In this document: positions 1-13,345 of the stretch, piece by piece | Layout of the letters: each line of letters starts with the position of its first letter | Position numbering within the stretch: position 1 is the first letter of the stretch | Assembly (NCBI GenBank): GCA_030141605.1 | Contig: JAQGDQ010000098.1 | Span: 386,636 to 450,635, forward strand | Length of the DNA: 64,000 nt | Origin: Tubiluchus corallicola | Taxonomy: Eukaryota; Priapulida; Priapulimorpha; Priapulimorphida; Tubiluchidae | Reading direction: 5' to 3' | Notes under the pieces: model-generated | Seen by the model: the letters and a program-made list of their open reading frames with translations, nothing else | Told to the model about the DNA's origin: nothing | The model's database searches: none | Translations under genes and position numbers: made by a program

Positions 1-1020
1 TACAAAAATGGAAAACGATTACATAACATTTAAAAACGAAATGAAAAACAAAATTATACATAGATAAGAGCAAAAACAACAAACATTATTTGAACATTAT
101 TTGCTGCAAAAATTATATTTAGTCAAGAAATATATAACCGAGAAATTAGAAGAAACTTCAAATCTGAAGTAGCAAATCTTCAGTAAAAAATCTGAAGTAG
201 TTTGCAATTTTCTGCACATCAAATATATTTTACAAATGTATGTTATAAGGTCTCCAAGTTAAATACTTCGCAATTATAAGACTAACAAGGGCATCAGCGT
301 CTAAAAAAGGTACAGAAACTGTTCGGAAATAAAATTTATTGTGGGGAAAAGGAGGAACGTTTTGCTGTTAAGCCTTATTGCTTCTATCTACAACAATAAA
401 CTATAAATACATTTGTGTAATTTCCTTCAGAGTGTTTAGGCCTAACTGTGTTATTAATAAAAATCACATGCACTGTATGTGTACGGCCAAATACTGTCTC
501 CATGAGTGTAGAACTAAATAAATGCAGATTTAAAAAATAATGAGAATGCTGTTTTAAATAATAATGAGAAAGCAGTATTAAAGAAAAATAATGTGAATGC
601 CTGAAAGCAAACGCAATTTACAAGATTTACAACACACACAATCTGTTCGGTCATTTATAACAACGCGGTAGACAATGGTCAATGATATATAGTACAGATG
701 GATTCACGGGCCAGCATTAGTTTCTTGATGCCGCAACATTGCGTTCTGCATTTCAAAATGGAATACACAAATAGCATTCAATTATGCAAACAAAGCATAA
801 GCTAAAATAATTTTTGCAAAAATAAATTAAACAAATGTGTGGGCAATGGAAGTCAGAGCCTCTTTTACTAAACAGGTTTAATAAACAAAATCCCATTTAA
901 TTTTTTTGTTTATCTTTGACATGCATAAAGATATTTATCATTCCTACAATACATGCTTACAAGTCTAAGCAGCCAAAAAGCAAAAAGGCACACAACAATG
1001 CAACCTATTTGTAGAAATAC
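1..1020. other. Intron of the neogenin gene (right part)
   Basis: AT-rich sequence with stops in all frames. I looked for the Ig4 second-half exon on the minus strand and did not find one. Nothing else recognisable. Confidence 0.6.
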
Positions 1021-1175
1021 CTGAAAGTATCCTTTTTCATCCTCATTTACAGGTTTTCCATTTTTCATCCAATAAACATTAGGTGCAGGATTGCCGTAAA
1101 TGTCACAGCGCATCTCGATATCGGAACTTTCACTTGCTTGCATATCAGATGGCATTTCGATAAAAAATGGAGAAA
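1021..1175 (-). CDS. NEO1: Neogenin exon 8: Ig4, first half
   Basis: Acceptor ATTTGGCAG|TTTCT and donor TTTCAG|GTATTT; phase 1 in, phase 0 out. It encodes PFFIEMPSDMQASESSDIEM, RCDIYGNPAPNVYWMKNGKP and YFQ, matching DCC/neogenin Ig4. The companion exon with the second cysteine was not found at 1-1020 and should lie beyond the left edge. Confidence 0.92.
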
Positions 1176-4100
1176 CTGCCAAATATACGAAACGTTTGAA
1201 ATCCGTTTTGCAAAAAATAAAAAAGCGGCATCAAAACTATTTCAAAGTACCAAAAATTTGTAAAGTTATATGAAATTGGTTAACACAGTAATAAATGTCC
1301 GTGATATTATTATGTGTGACCCTCATAGAGTAAAACCTGAGAAAACTTTGACTAAATGAATCGACTGTGATTGTGCAAGGTATAATGCACTTTACGAAAA
1401 ACCAGGCAATCACAGCCTCAAGTCATCTTCAAAACCACTAAAATCAATATACTTTTTAAAATTTATGATGCTAAAATGTTGCTGTAATTCGGGTACTAGA
1501 AAGTTAAGTAGAAGCAAATATATTGCAAAGAACTTACCATTAATGGCTATTATAGCGCCACTGTCAGCAGAATCTTCCACATTCTGGGCTCGGCACGTAT
1601 AAGTACCCCTGTCAGACTCTCTCACATTCTCTATCTGGAGATTTCCCTGTCCTATTATGTGGAATCGACTGTTTGGTAAGCTGTAACAAAGAAACATATG
1701 ACAAAACAGAACAAATAAAAACAGTTACTGCATCTCTGGATTACTATGTCTGCTGGTCCTGCTACAGTCAGTAGTCAAGTAGTGTCGGGTTTACAGCGTG
1801 TCCAAACTGTATAAAGAATTTATCTCAGAAACCTTTGAAAATTCAGTAAAACCACCTGTATACTAACAAAAATGAGACAAGCTTACTTCATATCTATAGT
1901 GGATCCATCCTTCAACCACTTAATTTTAGGTGGCGGGTTTCCTTTCGCGGCACATTGGAGAGTTATCGTCTGACCCTGCAGGTAGGTGGCATCACGTGGG
2001 GTTGCTATGAATTCGGGGGCAACAACATCATCCAGCGCTACAATGTAAGACATTAACTCAGCAATAGAACATCTACTTGCATGCTTGAACGAGTAATATT
2101 AATTTAATTAATGAAACAATTTAACAACGTTTTCAACTTGCAAACATTTTACAGCAGTTTTGTGGTTTATAAAACGTTATTAAGTACAAGTTTTATTGGT
2201 CACTTAGCTTATTTCTCACACATTTAGCTCCTCAGGCTATATGGTTAGAACTGCTATTGCAGGACAATTTATTATATTAACTTTATAACCACAGTGAAAG
2301 ATGTGAAATTAATGAATATTTCTGTGAAGTTACACTGGCTAGGATTCCTGAGAGGAAACTGGTTGCTGTGAATTTAGAGAATTTGTGCACTACATAAATT
2401 TTGACTCTTTTTAATGTAATATATCAACTTCTTCACACGCTAATCATAAAAAAAAATTATCACAAAAGTAGCTTTTAATTATAAAAGAACTCTTTTCCAA
2501 AAACTGTCAGCAATTATTTTAACACCCTTTTATAACAATACCCTTTGTATCTAAATTCACACATTTTTTTGAAATAAATTGCAGCTATTGAACAAGGAAC
2601 TAATTAGCAATTTGGAGAAATTAGCCAATTATGTGGGTTTGCGAATCTAGTCTTCCAGTCCCAAATACATACTAGCTGATAATACACTATGCTTGTACTT
2701 TCACACAGTGAAAAGAATATTGACACTAATTAGTACTCGTAAAGGCATAATGATACTTGTAAACAGCATTAAAATTTTGTACCAAACAAAAAACATATGT
2801 GCGCTTGCAAACCAAAACTATCCACAAGTCGGCACACTTAAAACTACACTATACACTCATACTTGGTTTGCCGGACATAAACAGGGAGACGTCAGTCCAA
2901 ATTTGCCGATTGTCCATATTTACCGATACTAAGCTAATGCAGTAAGTGCCGTGTATTAGAATCACGGTAATGTAGAATCAATCACCTAACTGTCTCTAAA
3001 ACGTCTAGTATGGACCGCTCCTATGCAAAAGTATTTAAAAACTATTGGCAACTGACTCTGCGTAATTGACTCTACACTTTTATATATAGAGATATACATG
3101 TGGCTACGCTGATGTAATGATGTAAGTGACGGCCGCCAACTAGCGGTCAGATTGCGAAACAATGGATTGTATCCGTAGTGTGCGTGACTTTTTAATGGTT
3201 CAGATTTTGTCCGATTCTTCCGATATCGGTAGCAGCGAGGTCCAGCAAACTGAGATATGAGTGTAATGCTTTAAAGTAAAAAGCATAAAAATCGGATCAA
3301 ATATAAATAGTTTTTTACAAAAAAAATATATATTGGATTTTCATATTCTAGCATCAGATTGTCAGGGAACTGTTTAAAAAATAACAAAAACTAAATTTTA
3401 TAATCCTTTACCCGTGCTTCTCGGCCTAAAAACTAGTACTACAATTGTGAAAAACTCATATTTTCAAACTCCTGTAGTAGCTTGAGGAAGCAGCCATCTA
3501 CTTTGATATGCTCTTATAGCAACCTCCTTTTATACATTCCTAAGTGTTTTTGTAGAAACACGACAAAAAACATGGTAAAGTTTAAAAGCGATTTTCTCAA
3601 GATTATGTTTTTCAGTATGTAGCAACTTCAAAGTGGATTACGATATCACAACCTGGAAATGACATGCAGAGATGAACTTGGTATCAAAATGATCCTCATG
3701 AAATAGAGGCCCAGGGTACGTGAACAACGAGAAAAGCTTAATTGCCAACTTATTGAAGTTTTTGCTGCGTAAGCACACACATATGAATTTTCCAAATTTT
3801 AAGACAACCTCGGCTCCTGGACACAGATAACCTCCCTTCCGTACTCCAGCGATGTCTGTCTGAATTCCATGCTCGACAGCGATATTTTCCCACATCCAAC
3901 CAATCCACGTTGTTTATTTCCAAAGCCCCATTTGGTAAGACTATCATTCGTGACTAAAAAGAACAAAAATTGTTAAAAATAAGAAATGGCATAAACTAAA
4001 GCTTTATTGTTTTGTAGATCAATGTGGAATTCATTCAACAAAAATAATATAATGACTTTCAATAGGAGGCAAAAATAATAACAACAAAATTAACTAAAGC

Positions 4101-7100
4101 ATTAAAACAATAAATAAGTTAATAAATCTATAATTCATATATTATTTATAACAGCAAAATAAATTCAAGCATTGCTATTTGTACTATTAAACTGCATCTC
4201 TGTTTGTTTTTAGGATTTTTTGCTGTGAACTAATGCACGGCATGCACGCTTGAAAAATATAAAAAAAAACAATAATACCTTGTCTATTGAAAGTGTTTCA
4301 TCATTTTTATACCATTCGACAGAAGCCGGTGGCAAAGCTGCAGAAGTACATGGAAACCTGGCAGTCTGACCAAGATATACAGAAGTGTCCTCTGGTTGTT
4401 CGTCAAATTTCGGCAGTGCTGAAAAAAGATAATTTATAAGTAAAAGGGTCCTAATTGTTGACTTCAGTCTCTTTTTCACTGTTATCATTTGAGTAATGTC
4501 TTTTACCTGTTAGCAAATTTGAAACAATAAAAAAAAGTTTAATTATAACATAGTTGCATGTTCTTCAGGAGTTCAGGTGAAACTTTGACTTTATGGAATA
4601 AATTAGTGTTTCAACGGTTACCGCACAATTGAGTCTATCAGGAAAACACAAATCGAAAGACTTACTTGCTATCTGTATAAGTGCGGTACGGCTTATGATG
4701 GTCCCCACGCCTTCAATTGTGGCCACGCATTGGTAATAGCCCTCGTCTGGCCGTTCATTCCGCGAGTGAATAACCTTTTTAATACGTAGTGATCCCGACG
4801 GTAAAATCTCTCTATAAAAATATACAAACACATGATTAAAAATAAATGGAGGTAATTGCTAGTTACCTATTTATCACTTGAAGTGTTAGGAAAGATCTAC
4901 TTCACGAAAAATAAGTGAATCAATTTGGCACAAAGATTTAATTCAGCATTAAAAATGAACGAAATAATTACTAAAACATTAGTTAATTTTTAGAAAGCAT
5001 CCATTTTACCTTCAACTAATGGCACAACGGTGCTAGTGAAAAACAAACACGTCCTCATTATTAACAAGATATTTTGAATTTTCAAGACGGTGAATTGCAA
5101 ATAGTGTAACTTAATAATTAATTGAGCTTGCTAACTTACCGTCGAGTGTCATCATCAAAATTGATAAAAAAAGCATCTTTTTTCCATCGTATGATGGGCC
5201 TAGGACTGCCATCGGCAGAACAATTCAGTATTGCCTCTTGGTCCTTCGGTACAATAATATCACTTGGTTCCTGCCTAAAGTGTAATTCCTGGAACTGACG
5301 GGATGCTGCAAAAAGAAAAAAAACTTAAATGCAATTTCTTTTTAATGCTTTGTTCACTGCAAAGAGATAGTGCTACAGATGTGAATGATAGGGCAAAGTT
5401 AAAAAGCTATGATGACGTTGATGATGATGATGATCACAAAATTTAATTATAAACTTACTGTGCAATAACAAGTTTTTACACATTAGGAACACGAATGCAA
5501 AACTTTCACATTAGGCTTGCTTATGTAGCACAATGGATAGAGCAACCAAACCTGAAATTTCTTTCCAGAGATTGCTTTTTTGTTGATGCAGTGCACTTCA
5601 ATGTCGATTCCAAAGACTCGTTTCCAAAGAATGCATACACAAAATAAGCTTTTGTAATCGTAGCAGTTAACTTTGTTCACCATTAAGAAAAACGGCCTTT
5701 TCCTCAGCACCGCTTACATCTGGTAATCATGACAACAATATTCACAATGACAACTAGTGACGATGATAATGACAATGAAGATGAAGATGACAACGACGAT
5801 GTCAACTATAACGATGAAGACGACGGTTACAGGTAATGATGACGATGTCATTGCTACTGGTAACACTAATTCCATCTCTTCCAATTAACAAAATTAAAGA
5901 AATAATGAGTGAATTTAGAAGAGCAACTGGAACGTCTCTTTATGAACCAATTAATGGCAAGCAGCAGAATGATGATGTTTATAAACTTAGTCAAACGTCG
6001 AATGATTAATTCGCACAACCAGTAGATAATTTTTCAGCAGAACTTCTAAGTAAGAATGTTCCAAGGTCAGTAAATGCTGTAAAAGAGGCGTCCATCAGTG
6101 AAACATCAAACGAAACAGGATTCTGCCCTCCTATTGCTTAGTCTGCCTGTAAGCCCGACACGATTCGGCTTTTCACACTTCATCAACACTTTGCAATAAA
6201 AAAACACATTAGGATTTGACCGCTTAAGCAAAATGTCTCGCAAAGCGCCCTAGAAAGATAACATTTTGCGCATTGTATGGTCGTACTTTCACACTTTGTT
6301 TGTGTAACTGCCAACCCGTCACAATTATTTATCCATTTCTTATCCGCCAGGCGGCTAGTGATCATAGTCAAAGGAAAAAGCTGACTTTAAATGTCGTCAC
6401 ATGAGGAGGCAGAATGGAATTTAATGAAGTGTCGAACACTGAACTGTATCTAGCTATAAAAAATAAACGAATCCAATGCCTATTTCAAAAGACAATATTA
6501 ATTATTAAAGAAAATTATAGACAGACGTAACACATCCCGTTTAGTGCAAGCAGTTTAGGTTGTCTTTACTATTGTGACCTTGGGCCTCCAACTTAACTTA
6601 CGTTGTTTAAATCTGTCTACATTTGGCCCAAGGAGTTTTCGTTTACTCGCGCACACAAGACAAAGTGGGTGAATCAGCCAATGTATTCAAAGAACTTCAT
6701 ATAGTTGACCAAAAACATTATAGTCACACGTCACAGATCAAAGGTCAATGACCTGTGACCAAAATCGAATCACCAGTTCCCCCTGTAGACTACACAGGTA
6801 CCAAATTTGGCTGTTTCGGTGAGTCAGTGGTGCCATTTTCGTTAGATAAGACAAGACAAAATGTTATAATGAATAACAGTAAGAAAAAACCGGAAACGGT
6901 GCCGACGTGGACGTTGCCGAATATATCATATGAACTTGCCCTAGCCTTAAAGTGGAACTAAAGCAAGTTAGGCTACCCACAAACGGCTAATAACTAATGG
7001 CAGCTGCCATGACAGGCCAAAATTTATGTGGGTAAATAATTACGCGCTGGTCAACATTAGCGCCAAACCGTTACATAAACCTTTACTTTTGGACAAGTCC

Positions 7101-10100
7101 TAGGCGCCATAACAACCAAGGCAAAACTATCTCCATTGCATGTATTTACAAACATGTAAACAATCTCTAACATTGTAATATAAATGAAGCCATCACCGGT
7201 TTAGTTAGAGCAGTACATTATCAGTGAGTATGAGATGTTCCAAAAATCAAATCCTATAAAATGGATTCAAATGATGAGCCCCGGCAGTCTGCTGCTGTTC
7301 AGAACTACTATAGGACTAACATTTCAAGACCTGATTAGTACAAAGAAGTGTTACTAATTACTAAGTACTAGTAAAGCATTAGATGAAAGTAAATAAGTGT
7401 TACCGAGTAAAGGCAGGCATTCTAGAAATCTAGAATGTGCAAGCGCAGTTTAATGTCTCAACAACACGCATAGACAGTCTCGAATAATAAGTTTTCGGCA
7501 TACAAAGAATTAACATTTTGAATTCTGATAGCTTCTCCTAACATCATCAGTTTTACGCCCACATTAATTAGACGGCGCAATAAATTCTTATTTTCCTAAT
7601 ACAAATGACTGCCATTAATCAATTACCACAGACGCATGATGAATTACAAAGACATGCAAAAATCCTTATGACTGAAAATTTCTGTGTTTGAAAATCTCTT
7701 CATTTCTCTTCCACTTACTGTTATTTTACAACGACTTGCCCCCTGGGATCTTAAATTCTGCCAACTTTACTAACATTTGGAAAATATGCATACGCAAAAT
7801 TTAGCTAAGAAAATGAAAATAAATTCCAAATAATATTTCCGCATTATTTGATTAATTTAACATTTCTTGTAACATGTGATGTATCTCAGTAGACGTCATT
7901 CAAAAGAAAGACGGGTAAGTTTTGAATTGAATTTCATTGTTAACTTTTCTCTATTTTAAAGCGCTCTTACAAAAGCTCATAAAATTTATCATTTGCCTAC
8001 CACCGTGCCATCTGCTAGTATTTATTTCGTCCCTTCGGCACATCAGAAACAGAGTAAAACAAACAGAAGGACACCACGGATGAGATGGTAAAGGTCTCAT
8101 TATGAGCCCCCTAAAGGGTAATGAATGCCCCTAAAGGAGTTTCTTGATAGTAAAATTGCAGTCCATAACACTGATGGGACAACTGACAAAATAATCAGTA
8201 CCAGGGGGCAATTCATTGATTTGTCATTGATTACTATTAGGTTGCAGCTGTCGTGTTCATTCCCAGGGCAGCAATCTTCTAAATATTTTTTACACAACTA
8301 TTCATGGACACGTACACGAATGAACTTGTTCATAGATATTATGCAACAATGAGACGCAAACAAATATGACCTCGACCTGACACAATGTCACGAGAAGCTG
8401 AAAATAAATTTAAGTGCACGATTAACGCTCTCGAAATATTAAAGAATGTAATAGCAAAAACTTATAAAAGATGTGGAGAAAACACCACCAACTTATCACG
8501 CTGAAATAGTCTGGAAAATGCAGTTAATTTTACACCTGGCAACACTGATTCATGCATGTATATGACCTTCCAGCTGCTACATCACCTAGAGGATATTTAG
8601 AACTACAGTAAAATGTTTTTTTTCTGCTTGCCTTATGCGGTTTATCTACCAAATTTTTGTTTGAATTTTTCTATGCATCTATATTTTTGCTCTTTTCAAC
8701 AGTATGTAAGCTCAATAGGGGTTAACCTCCTCCATCAAATCGAGTATAAAAAGGCAATTTCTATCACACAAAGCCGAACAATCATGCCATCCCGCTGCGT
8801 TCAACCGTGAAACGAAACGGCTATCCGCTAACGTTACTGATCCACTGGCAAAATATAGCAAATAAATTAAATACGCTAATATTAACAATTTATTGAACAC
8901 GTTTACTTAATAAGTATAAGAATCTAATACCTGGAAATACTTTACCTCTCATATGATGATAGGGTGAGATACTTTTAAACAGTACTAAGCTTTTGAATAC
9001 GATATGCGAAAAAACATGACGCTTGTATCGGTTATTTTTAGGCGTATTGCGACCAAACTCGAATAGAAGATGACCTTAGCCTAATGTGTGTCAAAAACAC
9101 GTGAACATAACAATCCTTTTCTTAAGATTAACATCTGTCTGACAAGAAGAAAAGCAAATCTTGTTGTATGATTTACAGCAAAGGAAAAACTAAATATTCG
9201 AATGGTCAACATCAAAGTCACCTTTCTGTTCGTCGAAGGCCAATAATTCCTCTGGCGGGTCTGATAACAGACATCATAATTTATAAAAACGGCAACGTCC
9301 ACGGCGACAATGAAACCACAATCCCATCAACCCGACTTTGTAAAATCCGGCCAAATATTTGACTTTGACTAGAAATTATTTAATCTTCCTCCTCAATCTA
9401 AGCGGACAATGGGCGATCTTTAAATGGAGCAAACATAATCTCCCATTAATAATCGACAAACCTCTTAAGAAAATACCCGTCCGCAGATAATGTCGTTTAA
9501 GCAATGCAAACAGGACGAGGTAAAAGATTATAAAAGGAAATGAAAAATTTTTAATCGATTTCGTCAGAAAGCGGGCATAAATTCTGTCTTTTCAAAAAGC
9601 AAAGGCACGTGATTTATTAAAAGTCTTAACTGTAAGGATCTAGTTATCATGGCTATGTATGCAAAACGGTACTCAAATTGCTGAAAATATTTATCAATAG
9701 GAAAAGATTTTCCACATGAAAATGCTACAACTTTCAATAGTACAATCCGTTATACAACAAGGAAACAACTAATTATGAACGTCACTCTAACAAATTATGA
9801 ATGACAACATTTGTAGCATATTCTTGTCTATACTGAAGCAAAAGGTAATTTGGAGAGCGTATAATTTCACATAAAAATTGCCAAAACCTTCTCTAGTCAG
9901 TGAAGTGATGTTACGTGCGAAAACATCAGCAGCTTACTACAATTATAAAAAATCGCACAGAAATAAAAATAAAAATAAAAAGTAAAAAAATATATTTACA
10001 ACTTATACCATATTTTACAAATTTAAAATTCGCGTGAAAGAAAAATAGTTTGCTTAAAGTCTTGAGTAAACTACGAAACACTGTGGAAAGTAAACATACC

Positions 10101-13100
10101 ATTGGATAAGATTATGTGATTCACATCAAGATTGCAACATTACAGAAACTCTTGAAAATAAGCGAATCACTATATAAAATGTTATTACAGTTTACTGCAC
10201 GCGCCATCACTATACAGTCTTGCAGGTAAACAGGACAGTTAAATTAAAACTTGTGGCGGTCAGTAATTGTCTAAATGTAAAACATTACCTCCATCATCCC
10301 AAAGGACAAATTACTTGCGGTGACACCTGCTTTAAAGATAAAGGCCTCGGGTATACATAACACTAATGACAGTGCAGGACTCCAGGTGAAAAATGATTAT
10401 AGCTATTACAGGCACGTGGACAGGTGTTTGAGATTTACAGATCTCCAGATACTCCAAAGACAAGAATTCCTCATACACTGTCATCATATTAGAGACCAAA
10501 GAATTTCATGCCCGGGTTTCAAGTAATTTAAAAATTGCGAAATGACTGAAGTTTTTCCGCCAAGGTTTAATTTACATGCAATCAAAACTAGCAAACAGAC
10601 GATGCGCACTCACTTTGAGCGTTAACTGAAAACGACAATTTAATGCAGTAGTGACTAGAATAACTACACTAACAAAAATAAATTTTTAAAATGTCTTTAG
10701 AATTTAAGTTCTGATTACATAACAGAGATCGTTCATTTGCAGAACCACGTTATCTGTAAGTGAGGACAATAGTCGAAGAGTCACAGCAATCTAAGTCAAG
10801 TAACGTTGGGCCTGTTTAATAAGTGGGTTGATGATCTCTAAAAGACAGTTCCACTTACCAGTCTGCATCTAGCTACTGGCTAAACAATCCTGGACACTTC
10901 AATGTCTCACCTCGTAGAATTACTTTCTTTGAAGAAGAAAAAGAATTTGGAAATCAACTAATACAATAGTAATACAATCAGTCGATTCTGCTGGACCCAA
11001 GTTGCTGAACGTGCCGAAATGGATAAAAAGTAAATTACTATATTTTGTCAACAATTAATGTTCATTTAAATAAGGACAATAAGGATAAGGGTGTCTAACA
11101 ACATTGTTAACATATTATTATTATAAGACACAACAAAGTTCACCAACAACATCGTCATCAATATCGTCACCATCAACATATCATCAATATCAACAACATC
11201 ATCAACATGCAGCAGCGCCATCTACCAAAAACATACCTGACTTTCCCATCCAATAATAAACAATGGGCTTTTTCAGCTGACATTATAAACCCCACCTTCT
11301 TCTGTGAGATGTAACATAATTTGACCTCACCATTTACGTACTTTTATATCACGATGCCTTATACTACTTTACCATGTTTGCAATGGTTATGTAATCCGTT
11401 TTTAGCAACAAACCATTTAAGATAATTTTGCTCAAAAACTGCCTTTTAATAACAATCTGATTACATCACATAAAACACGCATCACCAGATCTTATTTACA
11501 AACAAGATCAATTACAACAGACAAGACAGTTCAGAACGACAGAAAGAATACTGTGACATGGGCGGCAATGAAATTATATCCGCTAGTCTCCAGATTATGG
11601 AAAATAATAATTTGCAGGAACCACCCATAAGTAAAACTGATCAACTGCAGAAACTGCAACCTTTGCAGTTCAATTCAAGGGCATACATGATCGGAATTTT
11701 GAAGTTATAGCAGGTGTTGATCTAGAATTAATTTCCAACAAATGCAGACATGAAAAATTGACAAGCCAACGCGTGAACCCTGGACCTCTGGAATATATTC
11801 ACCCACAGGCATTAAAATTGACATTTGAACTGTTTATACAGTACAAATAAGTAAGCGTGAGTATGAGTAAGGCATTATATAATTATTACTAAATAACAGT
11901 GAGACTAATGCCCGCTGTTGTTTGTGTTTTTAGCTGCAGCTTCAACTCTGACACTGTTCGCTTGAACTACGATAACCCTTAATGTTAGCACTGGTGCCAT
12001 TTCTATAAAACGTCCCATTTATGGCAATTTATCGTATCCTTACAAAAACTGTTCAACTGTGCAGTGATGGAGCTTGCTGGGAGAGGCCGTTTAATGCTGG
12101 TGCACTCAGTGTGGTCCCTCATGGAAACAGACTGGAGGATTTTCACAGAGGACCGGAAATACTGCATGTAGATTGTATTCCCAGGGGATTGTTGTGGAAA
12201 TCCTACAAAAAACGATAGAATCCCCCACTGCTAAATGGCATGCTAGCGATTATCAAATTCAGTGTTAAATTTCTGTTCAATACTAAGAAAAAAATCAAAT
12301 TTAATTACCTCGAAACGAAAAAACCTTAATAAAACCTGCTTTAACTTTTTTACTTAGGAACTAAAATGAGAAAAAGCCACTCTGTTTGTCAAAATACTAC
12401 ACTACAATGCCCGATCTACCAACGTAAACCTTAGCCTACATTTTCTTGTTATCAGTAGCAAGCGTTTAGAGCCAGACAGTCTGACAGTTAACACGGCTTC
12501 ATCTATGCAAAACAGAGAAGAACCCGCAGACGCTTGGCGCCAGCCAGGGCATCTCTCCCTCCTCTTCCAAAACACGCGTAGCATCGCTCTGCTCTGCACC
12601 ACGCTGGTTTACATAGCGATATTATCCCAATTGATTTACTGCTTGATAAAGCGAAGTCTAAAACTTGAAAACTTCATCGGAGTCCATAAATTTTCTTTTA
12701 TGGCGCGCTTTTGGTCATAAACTTCTCAAGCGGACTTCTCCCTTTTCACACACCGAGACGTGCGTGGCCACAGTTTATTTACGAATCTATGAAAGTAAAT
12801 TTTATTTATAAACACGTGCGTGAAATTATTGCATATTGCATAGTAAAGCAGTTCTCGTCTTACTTAATGCTTCATATAAATTCTAAAAAATCTGAATAAT
12901 GTTCAGTGCTCGCGAAGCCCAACGGAAAGTAGAATAACTGGAACACGCATGCGCATAACAGCAAACAAAAGAACACCGAAATTTTTGTTAATACGGATGC
13001 TACTATTTCATTCATTCACAATGCCTACAAAATCAAAGGTATTATTAGGAAGAATGCTACAACTTTGTAATGTTCCAATACGAGACGCTTGAGTTTTCGT

Positions 13101-13261
13101 CAAATATTCTTTTAGGTGATTTCATAAAAAAATTGACAGGCAAGGAAACAGGCAGAGGGATAGACGAATAGCTGAAACAAAATGCTACGTAAGTTCATTT
13201 CCGAACCAGAACTGAGAGAAAGAGGGAGAGAGGGAGGGAGGGAGGGAGAGGGGGAGAGAGA

Positions 13262-13345
<84 letters not shown>

